A stretch of DNA of 64,000 bases from Gammaproteobacteria bacterium (GTDB lineage Bacteria; Gemmatimonadota; Gemmatimonadetes; Longimicrobiales; Gaopeijiaceae): the NCBI GenBank assembly GCA_028820325.1, contig JAPPJO010000088.1, positions 186,001 through 250,000 on the forward strand, in the 5' to 3' direction. The translations under genes and the position numbers were made by a program. Shown piece by piece: positions 38,386 through 46,095 of the stretch. Positions within the stretch are counted from its first letter, which is position 1. Every line of letters starts with the position of its first letter. The notes beneath the pieces were generated by a model. It made no database searches. It saw only the letters and a program-made list of their open reading frames with translations, and was not told the origin of the DNA.

Positions 38386-39783
38386 ATGACAAAGAACGGA
38401 AACCCTGATGCCGGAACGATCGCTGGAACACGACGACTGAGGGGTCTCGCGGCCCTCGCTTCGGGACTGATGCTGACCACGGCCATCGGCTGCAGCGACT
38501 TCCTGGAGGTCGACAACCCGGCGAGTCTGCTGGACGAGGACCTGGAGCGCAAGGAGCTTCTGGGGACGCTGGCCAACACGCCGGAAGGGAACCTCGCCGG
38601 TACCTATTCGAGCCTGCTGACGCGACACGGGCTCCTGAGCGATGAACTGTTCCATCCCACCACGCAGCTCGAGAACATCGACGCCATGCGGGGCAACCGG
38701 CTGGCGTCCAACTCCGCCGTGGAAGGCCACTGGCGCGGGCTCGCCCAGGCGCGCTGGCTCGCGGACGAGGTGGCCGAACGCCTCTCGGCGGCCGGAGGCA
38801 ACGACCTGGGCGTCGCGCGCGCGTACTTCTTCGGCGGGATGACCCGCATCACCATGGCGGATCACTACAACGTCATCGTGTACGGCGCGGAGGATCAGCT
38901 GCGCGGCCCGGTCGACGTGATCGCGGAGTCCGTCGAGCGCTTCCAGCAGGCCGCCCAGGTCGCGCAATCCGCCGGGGACGCGAATCTCGCCGCGGGCGCG
39001 ATGGGACAGGTCGCGCGGGCCTATCGCTCGCTCTACTACGAGCGCACCCACCTCCAGGGCCAGATGGACCGCAGCCTGTTCGACCAGGCCGAATCGGCGG
39101 CCCGGCAAGCGCTTTCGACGGCCCCCGACTACAACGTCTCGCTGCGCTTCGGCGCCCCCGGCGGCTCCAACTCCGGGGCCTCCCTCGGAGGGCCGTACGG
39201 AGGCACCAACCGGATCGACGAGATCTATCTCTTCCTTTCGGACCCCGTGACCGGGGACTGGGACCCGCGCATCCCGCACGAGGAAACGACCCGCGAGGAG
39301 CCGCTCGGGACCAGCTCCTACAACCTGAAGTATACCGCGCGGGAAACGCCGCTCCCGCTCAGCCGTGCCGCCGAGGCGATGCTCATCATTGCCGAATCCC
39401 GCCTGCTGGCCGGAGACCTCGCGGGCGCGGTCGAGTGGATCAATCACACCCGCGCGGCGGCGAGGACCCGAACGATGGCCGGGGACTGGGGCGACGCGTC
39501 GCGCGGCTGGCCGCCCACAGCACATGCGCTTTCGGATCTGCGGGACTTCGCCAGCATGGACGCGGGCGAGATCATGGCCCAGCTCCAGCACGAGCGCAGA
39601 GCCGAGTTCTGGATGGAGATGCGGCGCTGGCAGGACATGCGCTACTACGAGATCTTCCCCTACCGCTGGTTCGACCAGAACAAGGCGATGGGGATTCATC
39701 TGCGCTGGCCGCCCTCTCCCGAGGACGTCAACGCCAACCCCAACCTGACCAACGAGATCGCGCAGCGCCTGTACGTGAACTGA
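38386..39783 (+). CDS. SusD/RagB-type surface lipoprotein
   Basis: A 465-residue lipoprotein: signal peptide with lipobox LTTAIGC (Cys36), then CSDFLEVDNPASL, the standard SusD mature N-terminus, helical pairs (AGAMGQVARAYRSLYYERTH), and the C-terminal half with SRAAEAMLIIAESRLLAGD and ERRAEFWMEMRRWQDMRYYE. It would cap the SusC barrel and bind the ligand at the cell surface. ATG 38386 has GGGAG 7 bases before it; ATG 38353 with GGAGG is an alternative that adds 11 residues. It sits between SusC and the DUF1552 gene on one strand. Confidence 0.92.
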   Translation: MTKNGNPDAGTIAGTRRLRGLAALASGLMLTTAIGCSDFLEVDNPASLLDEDLERKELLGTLANTPEGNLAGTYSSLLTRHGLLSDELFHPTTQLENIDAMRGNRLASNSAVEGHWRGLAQARWLADEVAERLSAAGGNDLGVARAYFFGGMTRITMADHYNVIVYGAEDQLRGPVDVIAESVERFQQAAQVAQSAGDANLAAGAMGQVARAYRSLYYERTHLQGQMDRSLFDQAESAARQALSTAPDYNVSLRFGAPGGSNSGASLGGPYGGTNRIDEIYLFLSDPVTGDWDPRIPHEETTREEPLGTSSYNLKYTARETPLPLSRAAEAMLIIAESRLLAGDLAGAVEWINHTRAAARTRTMAGDWGDASRGWPPTAHALSDLRDFASMDAGEIMAQLQHERRAEFWMEMRRWQDMRYYEIFPYRWFDQNKAMGIHLRWPPSPEDVNANPNLTNEIAQRLYVN

Positions 39784-39850
39784 GTGCCGTGAATCGAGTC
39801 CGGGAAACCGCGTCCTGTGAACCGAATCGCTGTATGGAGGGAAGTCGTCG

Positions 39851-41272
39851 ATGAATTTCATCACGGGAAGACACCTTTCGCGCCGCACCTTTCTGAAGGG
39901 CGCCGGGGCCTCCGTGGGCCTCCCGCTCCTCGAGGCGATGGTGCCGGCTGGCAAGCCCTGGAGCGATGCGGCGCAGTCGCAGTTCACGCGCCTGGTGTGC
40001 GTCGAGGAGTCGATGGGGTGCGCGGGCGGGAACGACTGGGGGGACGAGCAGAACCTGTTCGCGCCAGCGACCGCGGGCCGCGACTTCGAGCTCAGGGCGG
40101 AGAGCCAGCTCAAGCCGCTGGAAGTCTACCGGGACTACCTCACCATCGTCAGCAACACCGACGTGCGCATGGCGGAGCCCTACCGGGCCGAGGAGATCGG
40201 CGGAGACCACGATCGCTCCACCGCCGTGTTCCTCACCCAGGCCCATCCGCTGCAGACCCAGGCCGACGTCTACCTGGGGAAGTCCCTCGACCAGGTCCAC
40301 GCGGACCGCTTCGGACAGGACACCGCGCTGCCCTCGCTCGAGATCACCACGGAGCAGATGGACCGGGGGGGCGGGTGCGCCTACAACTACCACTGCGCCT
40401 ACACGACCACCCTGGCGTGGGCGTCGCCCACCCAGCCGCTTCCCGCCATCCGCGAGCCCCGGCGGGTGTTCGAGCAGCTGTTCGGGGCCGGCGACTCCCC
40501 GGCCGACCGCGCCGTGCGCCTGCGCAACAGCCAGAGCCTGCTCGACTGGGTGCTGGTGGAGCTGAACGACCTGAAGCGGGAGCTGGGGGCGCTGGACCGG
40601 CAGGCGCTCGATCAGTACGCCACCCACATCCGCGAGCTGGAGCGGCGCATCGAGCTGGTGGAGGCGCAGAACTCGAGCGGTGAGGAGCGGCAAATGCCGG
40701 AGGCGCCGTCGGGCATTCCGGACCGCTGGGAAGACCACATGCGGCTGATGTTCGACCTGCAGGTGCTCGCCCTGCAGGCGGACCTGACGCGGGTCATCAC
40801 CTTCAAGACCGGCTTCGACCTGCAGAACAGCACCTTCCCCGGCAGCGGCACCAGCAAGTCGTTCCATGCCGCGTCGCACCACGGCAACGTCCCCTCCGCC
40901 GTCATGGAGTTCAACGTCATCAACACGTATCGCCTGGGACAGATGGCGTATTTCCTGGAGAAGATGAAGAACACGATGGAGGGCGAGGCTTCGCTGCTCG
41001 ACAAGACGGCGATCATCTGGGGTTCCCCGATGGGCGACCCGAACCTGCACAACCACCGGCGCTGCCCGCTCCTGCTCATGGGCCATGCGAACGGCGCGCT
41101 GGAGGGCAATCTGCATCTGAGGGCGCCCAAGGGGACGCCCATGGCCAACGTGTTCGTGAGCCTGATGCAGCGCCTGGGGCACGACGACATGCGCGCCTTC
41201 GGCGACAGCACGGGCGAGTTCCCGCTCAGCTTTCCGATGGGCCGGCCGGTGAGCACGCGGAGGGAGCCATGA
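39851..41272 (+). CDS. Tat-exported DUF1552 protein
   Basis: A 473-residue protein with a twin-arginine signal (SRRTFLKGAGASVGLPLLEA, Arg11-Arg12). It matches the DUF1552 family by layout: VGLPLLEAM near the start, GGDHDRSTAVFL, LPSLEITTEQMDRGGGCAYN, HHGNVPSAVMEFNVINTY and WGSPMGDPNLHNHRRCPLLL. Family role: unknown, but it occurs beside DUF1592/DUF1588 c-type proteins in many bacteria; Tat export suggests folding, possibly with a cofactor, before export. GGAGGG lies upstream of the ATG. It is 67 bp after SusD and its stop overlaps the ankyrin gene (ATGA). Confidence 0.9.
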   Translation: MNFITGRHLSRRTFLKGAGASVGLPLLEAMVPAGKPWSDAAQSQFTRLVCVEESMGCAGGNDWGDEQNLFAPATAGRDFELRAESQLKPLEVYRDYLTIVSNTDVRMAEPYRAEEIGGDHDRSTAVFLTQAHPLQTQADVYLGKSLDQVHADRFGQDTALPSLEITTEQMDRGGGCAYNYHCAYTTTLAWASPTQPLPAIREPRRVFEQLFGAGDSPADRAVRLRNSQSLLDWVLVELNDLKRELGALDRQALDQYATHIRELERRIELVEAQNSSGEERQMPEAPSGIPDRWEDHMRLMFDLQVLALQADLTRVITFKTGFDLQNSTFPGSGTSKSFHAASHHGNVPSAVMEFNVINTYRLGQMAYFLEKMKNTMEGEASLLDKTAIIWGSPMGDPNLHNHRRCPLLLMGHANGALEGNLHLRAPKGTPMANVFVSLMQRLGHDDMRAFGDSTGEFPLSFPMGRPVSTRREP

Positions 41273-43221
41273 GGCTTGGACGCGGGGTCAGGCGGGCCGG
41301 CGCGGTCCTCGCGGTCTTTCTGGCCGTGGCTGCGGCGCGCCCGCAGGACGGGCTGCTGGATGCGGCCAGGCAGGGGGACGCGGACGCCGTGCAGGCGCTG
41401 CTCGAGGACGGCGCCGACCCCAACTTCGCGCAGGGCGACGGCCTGACCGCATTGCACCTGGCCGCCCGCGAGGGTCACCTCGAGATCGTGGATATCCTGA
41501 TCGGCGCAGGGGCCGAGACCGGGGCGGCGACGCGCATCGGTGAGTATACGCCCCTGCACCTGGCCGGCGGCGCGGGACACGCGGACGTGGTGGGCGCGCT
41601 CCTGGACGCAGGCGCGGACCCGGGGGCGGTGACCACCTCCAGCGGCGTGACCCCGCTCCACCTGGCGGCAGAGGCGCGCGGCGGCGAAGGCGCGGTTCGG
41701 CTGCTGGCCGAGCACGGCGCGCCGGTGAACGCGCGCGAAAAGTCAGCGGGGCAGACGCCCCTGATGTTCGCCGCCGCCGCCGGACGGACGGCCTCCGCGG
41801 CCGAACTGCTGGAACACGGCGCCGACCCCTCGATCGCCACCGAGGTGGCGGACGTGCTGCGCCGCATGGCGATCAGCAGGGCGGCCCGGGGGCGTCTGCT
41901 GGAGGCGCTGTCCGAGATCCAGCGGGCGACCGAGGGCGGGACCGCGCGGGCGCCCACCGCCGCCGAGGTGCAGGCCGCGCTCGCGGTTCAGCGGGAGTTT
42001 CTCGCCTCCGAGGAGCTGCAGGAGCAGTTGGCCGGCTTCCACCCCGACGACCTTGCCAACGTGGTGCCCGCGTGGGACACCCCCGCCGGCTACGTCAGCG
42101 ACAACGAGATCGTCCGGCGGCCCATGTACGAGACCCTGGTCGGCAGGACCGGCGGCATGACCGCCCTGCTGCACGCCGCCCGCGAGGGCCATCTGGAGGT
42201 CGCGCGCGTGCTCCTGGACGGCGGCGCCGACATCGACCAGGTCGCGGGCGACGGGGCCAGCCCGCTTACCCTCGCCGCGCTCAACGGCCAGTTCGACATG
42301 TCGATGCTGCTCATCGAGCGGGGCGCCGACCCCGACCTGGCCACCCACACGGACGGCGTCGCCCCCCTGTTCGCTGTGCTGCAGACGCAGTGGGCCTTCA
42401 AGTTCACCGACCATCCCCACCCGCGCGCGCACGACAACCAGGCCACGACGCACATGGACGTCCTGCACGCCCTGCTGGAAGCGGGCGCCGACCCCAACGC
42501 GCCGATCCGCACACACCTGTGGTACTCGGACTTCCTGCGCGGCAAGCTGGGGCTCAACCTGACAGGGGCCACCCCGTTCTGGCGGGCGGCGCTGGCCCAG
42601 GACCTGCCCGCCATGAAGGCGCTGGTGGCGCACGGAGCCGACCCGGACATCCCCACCACCTGGCCGGAACCGGGAATGCGCGAGGGACGCCAGAACGACG
42701 GGCGCCTGCAGGAGGATTCCGGGCTGCCCATGATCCCCGAGGGAACCCCCAACATGTACCCCATCCACGCCGCGGCGGGGGGCGGGTACATGGGACTCGG
42801 CGCCTTCCTGATGAACCACGTTCCGAACAACTTCGTCAACACGGTCAGGTACCTGGTCGAGGAGCTCGGGGCCGACGTCAATCTCCGCGACTCGTGGGGC
42901 TACACCCCCCTGCACTACGCCTCGGTGCGGGGCGGCAACGACCACATCGAGTACCTGGTGGCGAAGGGGGCCGACGTGGGCGCGATCAGCCGGCTGGGTC
43001 AGTCCACCGCGGACATGGCGCGCGGCGGCCGGGCGGGCTACTTCTCGCGGCCGTCCTACCCCGGGACGGTGGACCTGCTGGTGGGTCTCGGGTCGGAGCT
43101 GAGGTGCCTCAACACCCACTTCCGGGGCACCGGCGACTTCTGCCCGGGTGCCGGGGTGGAGGCGTTCGACACGCAAGGGCCTCCGGGGGAGCAGGATCGG
43201 CCGCCGGGCGGAAGGCGGTGA
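41269..43221 (+). CDS. Exported ankyrin-repeat protein
   Basis: A 650-residue protein with a signal peptide (GAVLAVFLAVAAARPQDG) and at least eight ankyrin-type repeats in two blocks, about residues 27-190 (TALHLAAREGHLEIVDILIG, TPLHLAGGAGHADVVGALL) and 290-610 (ALLHAAREGHLEVARVLLDG, TPLHYASVRGGNDHIEYLV). A helical linker with TAAEVQAALAVQREFLASEE lies between. The last 50 residues hold two Cys and a Gly/Pro-rich tail. Ankyrins bind other proteins, so it is a candidate adaptor for the DUF1552/DUF1592 proteins encoded just upstream. ATGA overlap couples it to the DUF1552 gene. Confidence 0.92.
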   Translation: MRLGRGVRRAGAVLAVFLAVAAARPQDGLLDAARQGDADAVQALLEDGADPNFAQGDGLTALHLAAREGHLEIVDILIGAGAETGAATRIGEYTPLHLAGGAGHADVVGALLDAGADPGAVTTSSGVTPLHLAAEARGGEGAVRLLAEHGAPVNAREKSAGQTPLMFAAAAGRTASAAELLEHGADPSIATEVADVLRRMAISRAARGRLLEALSEIQRATEGGTARAPTAAEVQAALAVQREFLASEELQEQLAGFHPDDLANVVPAWDTPAGYVSDNEIVRRPMYETLVGRTGGMTALLHAAREGHLEVARVLLDGGADIDQVAGDGASPLTLAALNGQFDMSMLLIERGADPDLATHTDGVAPLFAVLQTQWAFKFTDHPHPRAHDNQATTHMDVLHALLEAGADPNAPIRTHLWYSDFLRGKLGLNLTGATPFWRAALAQDLPAMKALVAHGADPDIPTTWPEPGMREGRQNDGRLQEDSGLPMIPEGTPNMYPIHAAAGGGYMGLGAFLMNHVPNNFVNTVRYLVEELGADVNLRDSWGYTPLHYASVRGGNDHIEYLVAKGADVGAISRLGQSTADMARGGRAGYFSRPSYPGTVDLLVGLGSELRCLNTHFRGTGDFCPGAGVEAFDTQGPPGEQDRPPGGRR

Positions 43222-43286
43222 TCCCCCCGCAAGCCGGGAGATAGCGAAGCAACTCGCCTGCGCGGTGGCCGCGGCCGCGGCTGCCC

Positions 43287-43307
43287 GGTAGCCCCGTGCC
43301 GGCTACC
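43287..43307. terminator. Hairpin between the ankyrin and DUF4384 genes
   Basis: GGTAGCC (43287-43293) pairs with GGCTACC (43301-43307) around a 7-base loop. It sits downstream of the plus-strand cassette and overlaps the final codons of the convergent DUF4384 gene. There is no U tract. Confidence 0.45.
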
Positions 43308-44868
43308 CGACTGGTGGCCTGCCGGGCGGACGCCTCCGGGCGGCGGGCGGCGGTGGGCCCGAGGACCGGGGCGGAGGACCCGACCGCGCGGATGGCGGCG
43401 GCCCGGTTGCGGGGGAGCGACTCGGGCCCGATCCGGCGGCCGACCCCACCGATCCCGGAGGCGGCTGCCCAGCGGACGAAGGCGGCGGCTCGCCGGGCGG
43501 AGTGCGCGGCCGCGCCGAAGGAGGGGGACCGGCACCGGCGGGGGGCGGTTCGCCCCGCCGCTGCAGCACCGGTCGCTCGTCGCGGCCCTCAGCGGCACGG
43601 ACCGCGGGAGATACCGCCGGATCCGGCCGCAACCGCGCCCCGCGAACGGCCGCATCCGGGAGCGATCCGTCAGGCCGCGGGGAGGTGGCGGGGGGCGGCA
43701 CCGCGGGCGGCGCACCCGCCACGGCATCCCCGACCGTCTCCGGCGATGCCACCGGATCGGCCCCCTCCGCCCGCACCTCGCCGGCCGCGGCCGTGGACCG
43801 CCCCACCGGCGCCAGCTCCGCCCCGGCCGGCGCCTGCCCGCGGGCGTCCGCGCTCGACCCCAAGGAGCCCGACGGCCCCGCCATCGCCGGGGGCCGTACG
43901 ACCCTTCCCGGCAGCGCCGACTCATCTGCGCGGGGTGCCAACCCTCCCCGCGCGCCTGCCCCCGGCCGCATCGGTTCGCGCAGGCCGGGAACGCGCGCGG
44001 TGGGCACCTCGCCCGGACCCTGCCCCAGGTCCCTGCCGATACCGCGTTCGGGCGCTTCCCCCGACCTCGTTCGGATCAGGGGCGTCGCGGCTTCGCCATC
44101 AACCCGCTCCTTGAACTCGAACATGGGACGCGAGGGCTCGGGCGGGCGCGTGTACACCACCCGGTCGCCGCTGTACCGGTACACGGGGTAGTAGTAGGGG
44201 TCGTCGTGGATCACGACCCGGAAGTCGGTGCACCAGCGGCCGTACGGGTTCCAGTCGAACATCGGCCGGAACCCGTGACACTGGTAACACAGGAAGCGCG
44301 GATAGTCGTGGGGCCGGTCGATGTCGTAGGCGACGAAGTCGAGCGCGTACTCCCCTGCCTCCTCCGGGATCAGCGCTGCGACCACATCGTCCATCATCAG
44401 GAACGGATCGCGATATGCGGCCTGCGCCAACGCGGCCAGGTTCCACCCGCCCTCGTAGCGCGAGTACGCGAAGCCCGAGAAGTCGAGCGGCGCCGAAGCC
44501 GCGACGATGAAGAGGTAGCCCTTGCCCTCGTCCTCCTCCACCTGCCAATAGCGCGACTCGGGAAACAGCAGCCGGTAGTCGCGCCCGGGCAGGGCCAGGT
44601 GACCGTCGGTGGGGGAGCCGGGATGGAGCAGGCGCGTGAAGCCGTTGGTGTCGATGTGGAAGATGCTCACGTAGGCGTCGCGCGAGGCGCGGTAGAAAAC
44701 GCGCACCAGATCGCCTCGCCGCAGCACGGGGCTGGTGCCGCGATCCAGCCATATGCGCGACTCCAGGGGCTCGTCCCGGGCTGCGAACTGCTCCTGGGCT
44801 GCCATGGGCGCCGCACACAGAAGCGTCAGCCCGAACACCGGGCCGGTGGCCAACCTCGCGAACCGCAT
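43303..44868 (-). CDS. DUF4384-type exported protein with long Pro-rich tail
   Basis: A 521-residue protein with a signal peptide (FGLTLLCAAPMAAQEQ). Residues about 30-240 resemble the DUF4384 beta domain (DLVRVFYRASRDAYVSIFHI, TNGFTRLLHPGSPTD, PLDFSGFAYSRYEGGW). A CYQCHGFRPMFDWNPYG segment contains a CxxCH motif. The remaining 270 residues are low-complexity Pro/Ala/Gly/Arg, suggesting an extended cell-wall-spanning or disordered tail. ATG 44868 gives the signal peptide. Divergent from the DUF58 gene (261-bp gap). Function is unknown; DUF4384 proteins often accompany secretion or surface systems. Confidence 0.75.
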   Translation of the reverse strand: MRFARLATGPVFGLTLLCAAPMAAQEQFAARDEPLESRIWLDRGTSPVLRRGDLVRVFYRASRDAYVSIFHIDTNGFTRLLHPGSPTDGHLALPGRDYRLLFPESRYWQVEEDEGKGYLFIVAASAPLDFSGFAYSRYEGGWNLAALAQAAYRDPFLMMDDVVAALIPEEAGEYALDFVAYDIDRPHDYPRFLCYQCHGFRPMFDWNPYGRWCTDFRVVIHDDPYYYPVYRYSGDRVVYTRPPEPSRPMFEFKERVDGEAATPLIRTRSGEAPERGIGRDLGQGPGEVPTARVPGLREPMRPGAGARGGLAPRADESALPGRVVRPPAMAGPSGSLGSSADARGQAPAGAELAPVGRSTAAAGEVRAEGADPVASPETVGDAVAGAPPAVPPPATSPRPDGSLPDAAVRGARLRPDPAVSPAVRAAEGRDERPVLQRRGEPPPAGAGPPPSARPRTPPGEPPPSSAGQPPPGSVGSAAGSGPSRSPATGPPPSARSGPPPRSSGPPPPAARRRPPGRPPVG

Positions 44869-45024
44869 CGTCCTGACTCTTCCCCCTGCCGGCGGGCGCG
44901 GCCCGCGAAAACGAAACCCTGGGCCCGTTGTGCTGCACCAAGCGTGCCAGCGCCCCGGCCCGTCGCCTTTCCTCTAACCTATCCGACCATGCCGTCCTTC
45001 CCGCAAGTAGACGTGGGCCTGATA

Positions 45025-45038
45025 CCTTGCATGCAAGG
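45025..45038. promoter_or_regulatory. 14-bp perfect palindrome in the DUF4384/DUF58 intergenic region
   Basis: CCTTGCATGCAAGG is a perfect inverted repeat in the 261-bp gap between divergent DUF4384 and DUF58 genes, 92 bases before the DUF58 start. Dimeric repressors bind such sites. No matching second copy was seen by eye. Confidence 0.4.
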
Positions 45039-45129
45039 GCCGGCGGCGGCACCTGCCATACCCTGGAGCCAAAGAGCGGAACCCGGGCGGGCATGGCATC
45101 CTCTCCCACGGTTTTCTAGACTACCCACC

Positions 45130-46083
45130 ATGAACGAACCCAACACGTCCGCACCTGACCCCCGCCTCGGGACCGCCCCGGGCCGGCGGCGCGCCGACCT
45201 GATGGACCCGGTGGCGCTGTCGGAGGTCGGCGGCCTCGAGTTCATCGCGCGCGAGGTCGTGGAGGGATTCTACATGGGGCTGCACCGTTCGCCGCACCGC
45301 GGGTTCTCCGCGGAGTTCGCGGAGCATCGGGCGTATCAGGCCGGCGATGACCTGCGCTACATCGACTGGCGCATGTACGGCCGCTCGGACCGATTCTACG
45401 TGAAGCAGTTCGAAGAGGAGACCAACCTTCGCGCATACCTTCTGCTCGACAACAGCCTCTCGATGGCATGGACTTCGCAGCCGGGCACGCTGGCCACCAA
45501 GTCGTGGTACGCGAAACACCTCCTGGCATGCATCGCGCTTCTACTCCTGGGTCAGGGGGATCTGGTCGGCTTCGCGTCCTTCCACCACGAGATCCAGGCC
45601 CGGCTCGGACCCAGCGGAGGACGCAAGCAGTGGCACGAGGTCATCCGGCGCGTCTCTCCGCTGGAGCCCACGGGCCTGACCTCCGCGCATTCTGCGTTGC
45701 GTGACATCGCCGGACGCCTGCGCCGCCGGGGCCTGATCGTGCTGTTGTCCGATCTGTTGATCGACCCCGAGGAGACCCGGCTGGCGCTGCGCTATCTCAA
45801 GCACTACGGGCACGAAGTGCTCGTCTTCCACATTCTGGATCCGGGCGAGCGCGAGCTGCCTCCCGCGGGCGACGTGCGCTTCTTCGATCCCGAGAGCCGC
45901 GATGAGATTCAGATCAGCGTGCCGGACATGCGCCGCGAGTACCGGGAGGCCGTGGATAGCGCGATCGCCGAGTGGGAGCGCGCCACCCGGCCCTACGGGA
46001 TCGACTACTGCATGATCGAGACGAGCCAGCCGTTCTCGCTCGCCCTGAGGACGTATCTGCGCAAGCGGCAGAGACTGGGATAG
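45130..46083 (+). CDS. DUF58 protein (MoxR-associated vWA-like)
   Basis: A 317-residue cytoplasmic protein. SPHRGFSAEFAEHRAYQAGD and DLRYIDWRMYGRSDRFYVK form the DUF58 signature, and LLLDNSLSMAW resembles a vWA MIDAS. In many bacteria this gene follows a MoxR ATPase and precedes BatA-type membrane proteins; the BatA-like gene is present 12 bp downstream, but no moxR is nearby. ATG 45130 follows a TAGACT motif without a ribosome-binding site, so a leaderless message is possible. Confidence 0.9.
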   Translation: MNEPNTSAPDPRLGTAPGRRRADLMDPVALSEVGGLEFIAREVVEGFYMGLHRSPHRGFSAEFAEHRAYQAGDDLRYIDWRMYGRSDRFYVKQFEEETNLRAYLLLDNSLSMAWTSQPGTLATKSWYAKHLLACIALLLLGQGDLVGFASFHHEIQARLGPSGGRKQWHEVIRRVSPLEPTGLTSAHSALRDIAGRLRRRGLIVLLSDLLIDPEETRLALRYLKHYGHEVLVFHILDPGERELPPAGDVRFFDPESRDEIQISVPDMRREYREAVDSAIAEWERATRPYGIDYCMIETSQPFSLALRTYLRKRQRLG

Positions 46084-46095
46084 GAGCCGGATGGC

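Noticed and set aside
35321..38431. 1036-residue open frame antisense to SusC
   Set aside because: SusC motifs are complete on the plus strand; the antisense frame has no signal peptide, motif or ribosome-binding site.
44235..44300. DUF4384 protein as a cytochrome c
   Set aside because: One CxxCH in a DUF4384-type setting is not enough; no heme-ligand methionine domain is seen.
45111..45130. TAGACT as a leaderless promoter for DUF58
   Set aside because: The -10-like hexamer is well placed, but no -35 partner is evident, so it is not listed as a feature.
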